This document shows, in pieces, positions 1 to 6,985 of a DNA stretch of 15,756 nt. How positions within the stretch are numbered: position 1 is the stretch's first letter; each line of letters begins with the position of its first letter. The notes beneath the pieces are model-generated. The model saw nothing but the letters and a program-made list of their open reading frames with translations. It had not been told where the DNA came from and did not search any database. The stretch comes from Clostridiaceae bacterium (GTDB lineage: Bacteria > Bacillota > Clostridia > Saccharofermentanales > Fastidiosipilaceae), in contig JAAZJE010000068.1 in NCBI GenBank assembly GCA_012800515.1, positions 1 to 15,756 of the forward strand, given 5' to 3'. Made by a program: the position numbers and the translations under genes.

Positions 1-1
1 G

Positions 2-730
2 GATATCGTCGGCAGCAAAACGTGGGACGACAACGACAACCAGGACGGCATACGGCCTGCGAACATCACGATCAATCTGTACAAGAAAGTCGGAGACGCG
101 GATCCTGAGCTCGCAGAGACCAAGACCGTTACCGAAGCCGACGGTTGGACGTGGAGCTTTATCGGTCAACCTAAGTATGAGGGCGGAGTGGAAATCGTCT
201 ACAGTATTGCGGAAGAGACGGTAGCCGAGTACGACGCGGAAGTAGACGGTTACAACATAACGAACTCACATACGCCCGCGACGACGAGCATAGAAGTCAC
301 GAAAGAGTGGCAAGACGCTGACGACCTGATGAGAATGCGGCCGAACAGCATCACGGTGCAACTCTATGCGGACGGAGCGGCCGTTGAAGACAAGACACTG
401 ACACTGAATGAAGACAATAACTGGACGGGAAGCTTCGCGGATCTGCCGGTTAACAAAAACGGCCAGTTGATCGTCTACACGGTAGATGAGACGGCAGTAC
501 CGTTCGGCTACAGGAAGACCATCACCGGCACGTTGGCCGAAGGATTCACAATCACAAACACACACCGGCTGACCGGCTGGCTGACCGGCTGGCTGAAAAA
601 CATCATCAAAATGATCTTTAAGCTCGAAGCGCATACAGGTTTAGCGCTATATGAGGATTTCGCGAACTACTATAACTCCCTGATCAACGGTCTTGCTTTC
701 CCTTTCTGGGGTAGGCTGAACCGGCGTTAA
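2..730 (+). CDS. Cna-B domain surface protein, C-terminal fragment (5' end outside window)
   Basis: The open frame runs from the left edge, so only the last 242 residues are visible. A GTG at 188 is internal and should not be taken as the start. Two Cna-B (collagen-adhesin B-type) beta-sandwich repeats follow each other: residues 1 to about 90 and about 95 to 188. Each shows the pattern of a self-formed Lys-Asn isopeptide bond: Lys in SKTW/TKEW (6 and 101), Glu in AEET/DET (71 and 163) and Asn in ITN (88 and 186). Such repeats normally form the stalk of cell-wall-anchored adhesins or pilins. The expected Pro-rich spacer and LPXTG sorting signal are missing in this and the other two forward frames. 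Instead there is a tail of about 54 residues with the repeat LTGWLTGW, a hydrophobic-cationic stretch (WLKNIIKMIFKL) and a final hydrophobic patch ending in RLNRR. Extracellular location is inferred from the family; ligand and anchoring mode are unknown. Confidence 0.85.
   Translation, partial: DIVGSKTWDDNDNQDGIRPANITINLYKKVGDADPELAETKTVTEADGWTWSFIGQPKYEGGVEIVYSIAEETVAEYDAEVDGYNITNSHTPATTSIEVTKEWQDADDLMRMRPNSITVQLYADGAAVEDKTLTLNEDNNWTGSFADLPVNKNGQLIVYTVDETAVPFGYRKTITGTLAEGFTITNTHRLTGWLTGWLKNIIKMIFKLEAHTGLALYEDFANYYNSLINGLAFPFWGRLNRR
569..592 (+). repeat. Perfect 12-bp tandem duplication in the surface-protein tail
   Basis: The unit CTGACCGGCTGG occurs twice in direct succession and is followed by CTGA, a partial third copy. 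It encodes LTGW-LTGW at residues 190-197, just after the second Cna-B domain. As a 12-base unit it can gain or lose copies without shifting the frame. Confidence 0.85.
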
Positions 731-740
731 ACAAACCACA

Positions 741-799
741 GGCTCGCAAAAACCGGACTCCGCTGTTACCTATTGGTAATGGCGGAGTCCCGTCGAGCC
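741..799 (-). terminator. Long hairpin between convergent genes, probable minus-strand terminator
   Basis: Nine perfect base pairs (755-763 with 782-790, GGACTCCGC/GCGGAGTCC) continue inward through two possible G-T pairs and a five-pair TTACC/GGTAA stem to a TATT tetraloop. An outer six-pair arm GGCTCG/CGAGCC (741-746 with 794-799) flanks it. Read on the minus strand the core hairpin is followed by GG and five Ts, which suits a second, back-up terminator for rpsD. On the plus strand no T run follows, so it would be a poor intrinsic terminator for the surface-protein gene, although its place 24 nt after that stop codon suggests it may serve there too. Confidence 0.55.
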
Positions 800-834
800 G
801 GAGATCCATTATATTGCGCCATGCCCGGCGCACC

Positions 835-867
835 CAAAAAACCGCCGCCCCTGATGAGGCGGCGGTT
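835..867 (-). terminator. Intrinsic terminator of rpsD
   Basis: On the minus strand, 26 nt after the rpsD stop codon, a ten-pair GC-rich stem (AACCGCCGCC at 840-849 on the plus strand with GGCGGCGGTT at 858-867) closes an eight-base loop and runs directly into six Ts. This is a textbook Rho-independent terminator for leftward transcription. Confidence 0.9.
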
Positions 868-893
868 CGAGTGCTATCGTGTACCGGTGATTT

Positions 894-1487
894 CTATCGG
901 GAGTAGTACTCAACGACGAGCTGCTCATTCACCTCGATCGGTAATTCGTCGCGCTCGGGCAGACGGGTGAAGACCGCCGAGAAGTTCTCACGATCTACTT
1001 CGATGTAAGGAAGAACGAAATGACTATCGGAGGTAAAGTGATCTACGTAGATCGGTACGTTGCGCGAGCCTTCACTCAGAGTCAACTTGTCGCCCGGCTT
1101 CAGCAGATAGGACGGAATATTGACTACCTTGTCATTGACCAGAATGTGACGATGGTTAACCATCTGGCGAGCGCCGCGGATCGAATTCGCAAAGCCGGCC
1201 CGATAGACCATATTGTCCAAGCGCCTCTCCAGAGTAATCAGGAGAACTTCGCCCGGAGTTCCCTTACGGGAGCGCGTAGCCTTCGCAAAATAGTTTTCCA
1301 TCTGACGCTCGAATATTCCGTAGTAAGCCTTGACCTTCTGCTTCTCATTCAACTGCAGTCCGTACTCACTCTTCTTCGATGTTCTGCCGGTGCGGCGCAC
1401 GGTGCGATTCATCGCCTTGCTGTGTCCGCAAACATTAACTCCCAGGCGGCGGCACTCTTTAAATCTCGGTCCCCTTCTAGTCGCCAT
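894..1487 (-). CDS. rpsD: Small ribosomal subunit protein uS4
   Basis: The 197-residue product is the 30S protein S4, which binds 16S rRNA early in assembly, contributes to decoding fidelity and in many bacteria represses its own mRNA. The N-terminal S4/S9-type region (GPRFKECRRLGVNVCG, then SEYGLQLNEKQK) is followed by an S4 RNA-binding domain at about 90-155 (RLDNMVYRAGFANSIRGARQMVNHRHILVNDK). Length matches the family (about 200). Only two Cys remain in the N-terminal region, so this is the zinc-free form rather than the four-Cys form. The ATG start is preceded by GAAAGGAAG. The gene stands alone between its own promoter and terminator, as in Bacillus, rather than in the alpha operon. Confidence 0.97.
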   Translation of the reverse strand: MATRRGPRFKECRRLGVNVCGHSKAMNRTVRRTGRTSKKSEYGLQLNEKQKVKAYYGIFERQMENYFAKATRSRKGTPGEVLLITLERRLDNMVYRAGFANSIRGARQMVNHRHILVNDKVVNIPSYLLKPGDKLTLSEGSRNVPIYVDHFTSDSHFVLPYIEVDRENFSAVFTRLPERDELPIEVNEQLVVEYYSR

Positions 1488-1648
1488 ACTTTCTACTTAC
1501 TTCCTTTCTCAGTCACGCGCTCTCCGCGTTCTATCCCACTCGACCCCTAGGTCATCATCTGCTGTTCATGCTGTCCGGGCACTCGCCGGGGAATCCTATC
1601 ACACCGGCTCGGCTTTAGGCAAGTCGCAACCGCCCCCGAAGGAGCAAC
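1488..1648 (-). promoter_or_regulatory. rpsD 5' leader, candidate S4 autoregulatory site
   Basis: About 160 nt lie between the inferred transcription start (near 1648) and the rpsD ATG. On the minus strand the leader can form a UUCG-capped hairpin at its very 5' end (1632-1645), a GACC/GGUC hairpin (1542-1553) and an ACGCG/CGCGU hairpin (1515-1529) just before the ribosome binding site. B. subtilis rpsD is known to be controlled by S4 binding to a structured leader. The leader position and structure fit that here, but I did not match a specific S4-binding consensus. Confidence 0.5.
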
Positions 1649-1654
1649 TTTGAC

Positions 1655-1683
1655 AATATACGCAAAGCCGACGGACTTGTCAA
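1655..1683 (-). promoter_or_regulatory. Sigma-A type promoter of rpsD
   Basis: On the minus strand a perfect -35 TTGACA (1678-1683) is separated by exactly 17 bases from the -10 TATATT (1655-1660, five of six consensus positions). The start site is expected near 1648. It lies right behind the ppdK stop codon (1729) and gives rpsD independent, probably strong, expression. Confidence 0.85.
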
Positions 1684-1728
1684 GCCCGAATTCCGACCGC
1701 TCGGCAGTGAGTTTCGGGGCTATCCGTA

Positions 1729-4353
1729 CTATTTCCTGCGCAAAGCCGCCTGTGCCGCCGCCAGTCTGGCGATCGGTACGCGATACGGTGAGCACGAGAC
1801 GTAATCCAGGCCGATCTCCTCGCAGAAGTCGATGGACGCGGGGTCGCCGCCATGCTCGCCGCAGATGCCCAGGCCGATTTCCGGCTTGACGCCCTTGGCC
1901 TTGTCTACCGCTAACTGCAAGAGCGTGCCGACGCCGCTGACATCCAAGTGTGCCGTCGGATCCACCTCCATAATGCGCGCGTTGTAGTAGTCGTCCAGAA
2001 TGCGACCCGCGTCGTCACGCGACAGACCGTAAGTCATCTGGGTCATATCGTTCGTGCCGAAGCTGTAGAAGTCGGCGAACGGAGCAATTTCGTTGGAGAG
2101 AATCGCCGCACGCGGAACTTCGATCATAGTTCCGACCTCATATTTGAATTCGGCGCCGGCGGCGGCAATGATCTCATCCGCTGTCTTGACAATCAGCTCG
2201 CGGAGGATCTCCAGCTCTCTGTAATCACAAACCAGCGGAACCATGATCTCCGGATGTACCTTCTGCCCTTCCTTCTCCACGATAACCGCCGCTTCGATAA
2301 TCGCGCGCGTCTGCATCTCGTAGATTTCCGGGTAGGAAATGGCGAGACGGCAACCGCGGTGACCCATCATAGGGTTCAACTCATGGAGACGCTCGACCAC
2401 GCCGTTCAGCTGGGCTTTCGTCATATCGAGAGCGACAGCCAGATCGTCAATCTCCTTTTCCGTCCGCGGCAGGAACTCATGCAGAGGCGGATCAAGCAGA
2501 CGAATTACAACCGGACGATCCGCCATGGCGCGGAAAATTCCGACGAAGTCGTTGCGCTGCAGATTAATAATCTCGCTCAGCGCCTTTACCCTGGCCTCGC
2601 GCGTTTCGGCAACGATCATCTTACGGAAGGCAAAAATGCGATCCTCCTCGAAGAACATATGCTCGGTACGGCAGAGACCGATTCCCTCGGCACCCAATTC
2701 AAGAGCCTTGGCGGCATCGCCGGGCGAGTCGGCATTGGTACGTACGCCCATGCGGCGGTATTCATCGGACCACTCCATGATTTTGGCGAAGTCGTCGGTC
2801 AGCTTGGCGTCCGAAGTCGGCAGTTGCGCATCGTACACCTGACCGGTCGAACCATCCAGCGAGAGCCAGTCGCCCTCTCCGTACACCTTTCCGGCCGGAT
2901 CGATCATCTGTTTTTTATCCTCATCGATGGTCAGCTCACTGGCGCCGGCGACACAGCACTTGCCCATGCCGCGGGCAACAACCGCCGCGTGCGAAGTCAT
3001 ACCGCCCTTGCCGGTCAAAACGCCCTCGGCCAGAGCCATTCCCTCAAGATCTTCCGGCGAAGTCTCACCGCGAACCAGAATAACCTTCTCGCCTCTTTCG
3101 CGCACAGCCGCACTGGCGGCGCCGGCGGAGAAATAAATCTGTCCCGCGGCGGCACCGGGCGAAGCCGGCAGTCCCTTTGCTATCGGAGTCGCGGCTTTGA
3201 GTGCCTTAGCCTCAAAAGTCGGATGCAGTAGCGTATCCAACTGTGCCGGATCCAGCTTCAACAGAGCCTCCTCATGGCTAAGCATACCCTCTTCAACCAT
3301 ATCTACGGCGATCTTCAGAGCCGCCGCGACGGTGCGCTTGCCGTTGCGGGTCTGAAGCATATAGAGTTTGCCGCGTTCAATAGTGAACTCCATGTCTTGC
3401 ATGTCTTTATAATGCTGCTCCAAGATCTCACAGATCTCGGCAAATTGCCGATAAACCTCGGGCAGAACGTCGCGGAGCGTCGCAATCGGTTGCGGCGTAC
3501 GCACACCGGCAACCACGTCTTCACCCTGAGCGTTGATCAGATACTCGCCGAAGAGTTCATTCGTTCCGTCGGCGGGGTTGCGGGTAAAGGCAACGCCGGT
3601 ACCGCTATCCTCACCCATATTTCCGTAGACCATAATCTGCACGGTGACGGCCGTTCCCCAGGCCGAGGGGATACCGTTCATGCGGCGATAATATTGAGCG
3701 CGCTCATTTTCCCATGAGCGGAAAACCGCCTTAATCGCGGCCATCAGCTGCGTGCGCGGGTCCTGCGGGAAGTCCGAGCCTGTCGCCTCTTTATATACTT
3801 CCTTATAACCGGCTGCTACGGAGCGCATATGTTCGGCATCGAGTTCGTTGTCTAACTCGACGTTTTGATCGCGCTTTTGTTTCTCCAGCACATCTTCGAA
3901 AGCACGGCGCTCGACACCCATAACCACATCACCGAACATGGCGATAAAGCGGCGATAGCTGTCATAGGCAAAGCGCGGATTGTCGGTCAGTTTCGCCAGC
4001 CCGGCCACCGTCTCATCGGTGAGACCGAGGTTGAGGACCGTGTCCATCATACCGGGCATCGAGACTCGCGCCCCCGAGCGAACCGATACTAGCAGAGGAT
4101 TCTCGGGATTCCCGAATTCCTTGCCGGATATCTTTTCGGTAGCATGCAGAGCCTGAATAATCTGCTCTTGGATTTCGGGAGCAATTGTCTCGCCGTCCGC
4201 GTAGTAGCGCGTACAAGCCTCCGTGCTGACCGTGAATCCCTGCGGAACCGGTAATCCCAAGCGAGTCATCTCGGCGAGATTAGCCGCTTTGCCGCCGAGC
4301 AGGTTGCGCATCCCCGCATCACCCTCGGTGAAAAGATAAACATACTTTGTCAT
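1729..4353 (-). CDS. ppdK: Pyruvate, phosphate dikinase
   Basis: The 874-residue cytoplasmic enzyme interconverts pyruvate + ATP + Pi and PEP + AMP + PPi; in many clostridia it works with PPi-dependent glycolysis. The length equals the well-studied Clostridium symbiosum enzyme, and the key residues fall on the same numbers: phosphorylated His455 in GGMTSHAAVVARG and catalytic Cys831 in GICGEHGGDP. The order is an N-terminal nucleotide-binding part (1 to about 340), the swivelling phosphohistidine domain (about 390-510) and a C-terminal PEP/pyruvate barrel (GLCRTEHMFF, SFGTNDMTQ). Thr453, the site used by the PDRP regulatory kinase in plants, is present; no PDRP gene is in the window. An ATG start has AGGAGGG four bases upstream. 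It follows glyS by 15 bp and is the last gene of the unit. Confidence 0.98.
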   Translation of the reverse strand: MTKYVYLFTEGDAGMRNLLGGKAANLAEMTRLGLPVPQGFTVSTEACTRYYADGETIAPEIQEQIIQALHATEKISGKEFGNPENPLLVSVRSGARVSMPGMMDTVLNLGLTDETVAGLAKLTDNPRFAYDSYRRFIAMFGDVVMGVERRAFEDVLEKQKRDQNVELDNELDAEHMRSVAAGYKEVYKEATGSDFPQDPRTQLMAAIKAVFRSWENERAQYYRRMNGIPSAWGTAVTVQIMVYGNMGEDSGTGVAFTRNPADGTNELFGEYLINAQGEDVVAGVRTPQPIATLRDVLPEVYRQFAEICEILEQHYKDMQDMEFTIERGKLYMLQTRNGKRTVAAALKIAVDMVEEGMLSHEEALLKLDPAQLDTLLHPTFEAKALKAATPIAKGLPASPGAAAGQIYFSAGAASAAVRERGEKVILVRGETSPEDLEGMALAEGVLTGKGGMTSHAAVVARGMGKCCVAGASELTIDEDKKQMIDPAGKVYGEGDWLSLDGSTGQVYDAQLPTSDAKLTDDFAKIMEWSDEYRRMGVRTNADSPGDAAKALELGAEGIGLCRTEHMFFEEDRIFAFRKMIVAETREARVKALSEIINLQRNDFVGIFRAMADRPVVIRLLDPPLHEFLPRTEKEIDDLAVALDMTKAQLNGVVERLHELNPMMGHRGCRLAISYPEIYEMQTRAIIEAAVIVEKEGQKVHPEIMVPLVCDYRELEILRELIVKTADEIIAAAGAEFKYEVGTMIEVPRAAILSNEIAPFADFYSFGTNDMTQMTYGLSRDDAGRILDDYYNARIMEVDPTAHLDVSGVGTLLQLAVDKAKGVKPEIGLGICGEHGGDPASIDFCEEIGLDYVSCSPYRVPIARLAAAQAALRRK

Positions 4354-4368
4354 AAGACCCTCCTGTAT

Positions 4369-5769
4369 TTAGAATCTAAATTTGTTATTAAACCAATTAA
4401 CTAAATTATCTATCGGCACCCTAACCTGCTTCATCGTGTCGCGGTCGCGGATCGTAACGGCGTGATCCGTCTCGCTGTCGAAGTCGTAGGTCACACAGAA
4501 CGGAGTTCCGATCTCATCATGACGGCGATAGCGCCGACCGATGCTCTGCGTATCATCCAATTCAACCGTGTAATGCGGCGACAGAAGAGCAAAAAGATCT
4601 TCGCACTGCGGAGTCAGCTTGCGCGACAGAGGCAAAATTCCGATTTTGATCGGTGCCAAGGCCGGATGTAGGCGCAAAACCGTGCGTTCGGAACCGTCCT
4701 CCAGCGTCTCTTCCGCATATGCGGCGGAAAGGAAAGCCAGGAAGAGGCGATCGACGCCGACCGAAGGCTCAATTACGTAAGGAATATATTTTTCCTCCAT
4801 GGCCGGATCGAAATAAGTCAGGTCAACCTTGCTGTACTCAATGTGTCGTCCCAAATCATAGTCGGTGCGGTTGGCGACGCCCCAGAGCTCGCCCCAGCCG
4901 AAGGGGAATTCAAACTCGAAATCGGTCGTCGCGATGGAATAAAAAGCCAACTCCTGCGGCGCGTGTTCGCGTTCACGTAGCTTGGCCGCGGGGATGCCGA
5001 GATCGAACAGCCACTGCCGGCAGAAATCGCGCCAGTAGTTGAACCACTCCATCGAACCATCCGGCTCACAGAAAAACTCGAGCTCCATCTGCTCAAATTC
5101 GCGCGTCCGGAAAATAAAGTTGCCGGGAGTGATCTCATTGCGGAAAGCTTTGCCAATCTGCGCCACACCAAAAGGAATTTTGCGCCGGCTACTGCGCTGA
5201 ACATTGCCGAAATTGACGAAGATCCCCTGGGCGGTCTCCGGACGCAAATAGATCTCCTGTCCGCTGTCCTCCGTCACGCCCTGGTAAGTACGGAACATCA
5301 GGTTGAATTTCCGCACGCCGGTGAAGTCGTGCTTACCGCAGGTCGGACAGGGGATCTCATGCTCGCTGATGTACCGTACCAGAGTTTCGTTATCGGCGCC
5401 GTCCACAGACAGGTGCTCGGTACCAGCGTCGGCGTTCTGCTGCTGCCAATTCTCGATCAGCTGGTCGGCGCGGAAGCGGGCGCGACAGGATTTGCAGTCG
5501 ATCAAGGGATCACTGAACCCGGCCACGTGACCGGAAGCCTGCCAAACGCGCGGATTCATCAGGATCGCGCAGTCCACACCCGTATTGTAGGGCGATTCGC
5601 GCACGAACTTCTGCCACCAGGCCTGCTTAATATTATTTTTCATCTCCACTCCCAAAGGACCGTAGTCCCAGGAGTTGGCCAAGCCGCCGTAGATCTCCGA
5701 ACCCTGATAGACGAAGCCGCGATTGCCGGCCAGAGCGACCAGACGCTCCATGGTTAAATCATTACCCAC
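4369..5769 (-). CDS. glyS: Glycyl-tRNA synthetase, homodimeric (alpha2) type
   Basis: The 466-residue class II synthetase attaches glycine to tRNA-Gly in the cytoplasm. It begins with GNRGFVYQGSEIYGGLANSWDYGPLG, typical of the alpha2 enzyme. Motif 2 contains FRNEI (Arg210) followed by NFIFRTREFEQMELEFF; motif 3 contains EPSVGVDRLFLAFL. Two Cys pairs, C92/C95 and C141/C144 (CKSC and CPTC), look like the zinc site in the insertion domain. A C-terminal anticodon-binding domain starts near LAPIKIGILPLSRK. The start is GTG, with GGAGGA (5777-5782) seven bases upstream; that site is formed by the last codons of rpoZ. Only three bases separate the two genes, so translational coupling is likely. Confidence 0.97.
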   Translation of the reverse strand: MGNDLTMERLVALAGNRGFVYQGSEIYGGLANSWDYGPLGVEMKNNIKQAWWQKFVRESPYNTGVDCAILMNPRVWQASGHVAGFSDPLIDCKSCRARFRADQLIENWQQQNADAGTEHLSVDGADNETLVRYISEHEIPCPTCGKHDFTGVRKFNLMFRTYQGVTEDSGQEIYLRPETAQGIFVNFGNVQRSSRRKIPFGVAQIGKAFRNEITPGNFIFRTREFEQMELEFFCEPDGSMEWFNYWRDFCRQWLFDLGIPAAKLREREHAPQELAFYSIATTDFEFEFPFGWGELWGVANRTDYDLGRHIEYSKVDLTYFDPAMEEKYIPYVIEPSVGVDRLFLAFLSAAYAEETLEDGSERTVLRLHPALAPIKIGILPLSRKLTPQCEDLFALLSPHYTVELDDTQSIGRRYRRHDEIGTPFCVTYDFDSETDHAVTIRDRDTMKQVRVPIDNLVNWFNNKFRF

Positions 5770-5772
5770 TGC

Positions 5773-6324
5773 TTATTCCTCCGCGTCAAATTCGTCATCT
5801 TCCCCCGCTTCGACGAGGTAGTCGGCATTGTCTTCGTCATCGTCATCGTAGTCATCCGAATCGGCATAATCATACATTTCACTGTCCCGGTCAGCACGGC
5901 GCGCCGGTCCGGAATCATCAACATACTCAAATTCGGGCGTGTCGGCGAATTCGGCATCCAGAAGACGGAGAATCGCCTGAGTCCTGTTAAGCTCGGACTG
6001 ACTGGTACCGCTACCCTGAATCGTACCCATATGCTCGGCGGCTCCGTCGGCCAAACGCTCCGCCTCAAAGGCGCGTGCCTGCAGTTTCTTCGCGACAATG
6101 TCCGGGCGCAGAGGAATTTGCGGATTAACCATACCGGGTACGGCCTCAAAGCCCTCCGCCGCCAACTCTTCGCAGGCCAGAGTTACCAGATTGGGAGATT
6201 CGGACTCCGCCAAAGGCTGCGCTCCGGATACCAGCTGACGGACTCGCCGGGCAATAACGCATGTTAAAGTGTAACGATTGCCGGTCTTGTCCAATAAGGT
6301 TGCCAGATAAGGTTTGTTTAACAT
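5773..6324 (-). CDS. rpoZ: RNA polymerase omega subunit with long acidic C-terminal extension
   Basis: Residues 1 to about 60 match omega (NRYTLTCVIARRVRQLVSGAQPL, then PNLVTLACEELAAEGF), the small subunit that helps assemble the beta' subunit. Position directly after gmk and remA supports this. The protein has 183 residues; omega is usually 60-110. After the core comes a middle segment (about 65-130, with the Ala/Glu-rich VAKKLQARAFEAERLADGAAEH) and a tail from 131 in which 26 of 53 residues are Asp or Glu, with a run DDYDDDDED. A frame extending further upstream exists, but the ATG at 6324 is chosen because GGAGGA sits four bases before it and the family begins here. The gap to the gmk stop is one base. 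The function of the extension is not recognised. Confidence 0.85.
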   Translation of the reverse strand: MLNKPYLATLLDKTGNRYTLTCVIARRVRQLVSGAQPLAESESPNLVTLACEELAAEGFEAVPGMVNPQIPLRPDIVAKKLQARAFEAERLADGAAEHMGTIQGSGTSQSELNRTQAILRLLDAEFADTPEFEYVDDSGPARRADRDSEMYDYADSDDYDDDDEDNADYLVEAGEDDEFDAEE

Positions 6325-6325
6325 T

Positions 6326-6985
6326 CTATCCTCCGTGCTGTAATATTCGTTCCTCAATACCACGCATCCTGGTGGTACGGTGGCGTTCGGCTGCCACAAT
6401 CGTAAGTATTTCATTGACCGCCCGGTTGAGTTCATCGTTGATTATCACGTAGCCGAAAAGGGATAAGCGGCGGATCTCGTCGAGAGCCTGCTCCATGCGG
6501 CGCTCAATGGTGTATTTGTCCTCGGTTGCCCGCTCTTCCAGACGGCGGCGCAGTTCTTCTATCGAAGGCGGTAGCAGGAATATGCTGATCGCATCCGGAA
6601 AATAGCGCATGGTGGCCAGCGAACCGGGTACGGTTAAGTCCAGAATCACATCCTGGCCGCTTTCGACCATTTTGCGTAAAGGCGCCAGGGGCGTGCCGTA
6701 GTAATGACCGCAATACTCGTCATACTCGAGAATCTCTCCCGCTGCCCGCAGGCGGTCGAATTCTTCTTTGGAGCGGAAATAGTAGGATACCCCTTCCGTT
6801 TCTCCGGCGCGCGGCGAACGGGTAGTCACAGATATCGAGTGCACCAACTTTGAGTTGCGCTGGCGGGCGGCGGCGATGACAGTTCCCTTCCCGACCCCGG
6901 AAGGTCCGGAAACGCAGATGACCAGCCCCGGTTGCCGGCAAAACGGCAACTGTCCCGTCTCAGATGTGCGCACTTGTACCTCCAC
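6326..6985 (-). CDS. gmk: Guanylate kinase
   Basis: The protein (219 aa from the first start) phosphorylates GMP or dGMP to the diphosphate with ATP. It has the P-loop GPSGVGKG (residues about 27-34), the GMP-site signature SVTTRSPRAGE...GVSYYF, the LEYDEYCGHYYGTP segment, and the lid/adenine region PPSIEELRRRLEERATE. The usual LDIDxQG motif reads LDLTVPG. Two GTG starts are possible: 6985, overlapping the remA stop in TAGTG, with GGAGGA only three bases away; and 6973, with its own GGAGG (6979-6983) at five bases. Either gives a family-typical length (219 or 215). Location between remA and rpoZ is the standard Firmicutes order. Confidence 0.94.
   Translation of the reverse strand: MEVQVRTSETGQLPFCRQPGLVICVSGPSGVGKGTVIAAARQRNSKLVHSISVTTRSPRAGETEGVSYYFRSKEEFDRLRAAGEILEYDEYCGHYYGTPLAPLRKMVESGQDVILDLTVPGSLATMRYFPDAISIFLLPPSIEELRRRLEERATEDKYTIERRMEQALDEIRRLSLFGYVIINDELNRAVNEILTIVAAERHRTTRMRGIEERILQHGG

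Noticed and set aside
188..730. Separate short gene starting at 188
   Set aside because: The GTG is inside a Cna-B repeat and the frame is open to the left edge with the rest of the domain, so this is an internal codon.
1488..1648. Metabolite riboswitch in the rpsD leader
   Set aside because: I compared it mentally with cobalamin and cyclic-di-GMP cores and found no match; the gene context favours ribosomal-protein feedback.
1684..1720. Imperfect hairpin (GCCCGAA/TTCGGGGC with an inner CCGA/TCGG stem) after ppdK as a terminator
   Set aside because: The stem has a bulge and no T run follows on the minus strand; it abuts the rpsD -35 box. It could slow polymerase but is not a supported terminator.
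1948..3231. Plus-strand open frame of 427 codons
   Set aside because: It lies wholly antisense to ppdK, has no ribosome binding site and a His/Arg/Val-rich composition typical of a shadow frame; ppdK is complete with catalytic residues at the expected positions.
5329..5757. Plus-strand open frame of 142 codons
   Set aside because: Antisense to the N-terminal catalytic part of glyS; no family resemblance.
6325..6435. Upstream extension of the rpoZ frame
   Set aside because: The extra codons lie inside gmk, and an ATG with a GGAGGA site at 6324 matches the family start.
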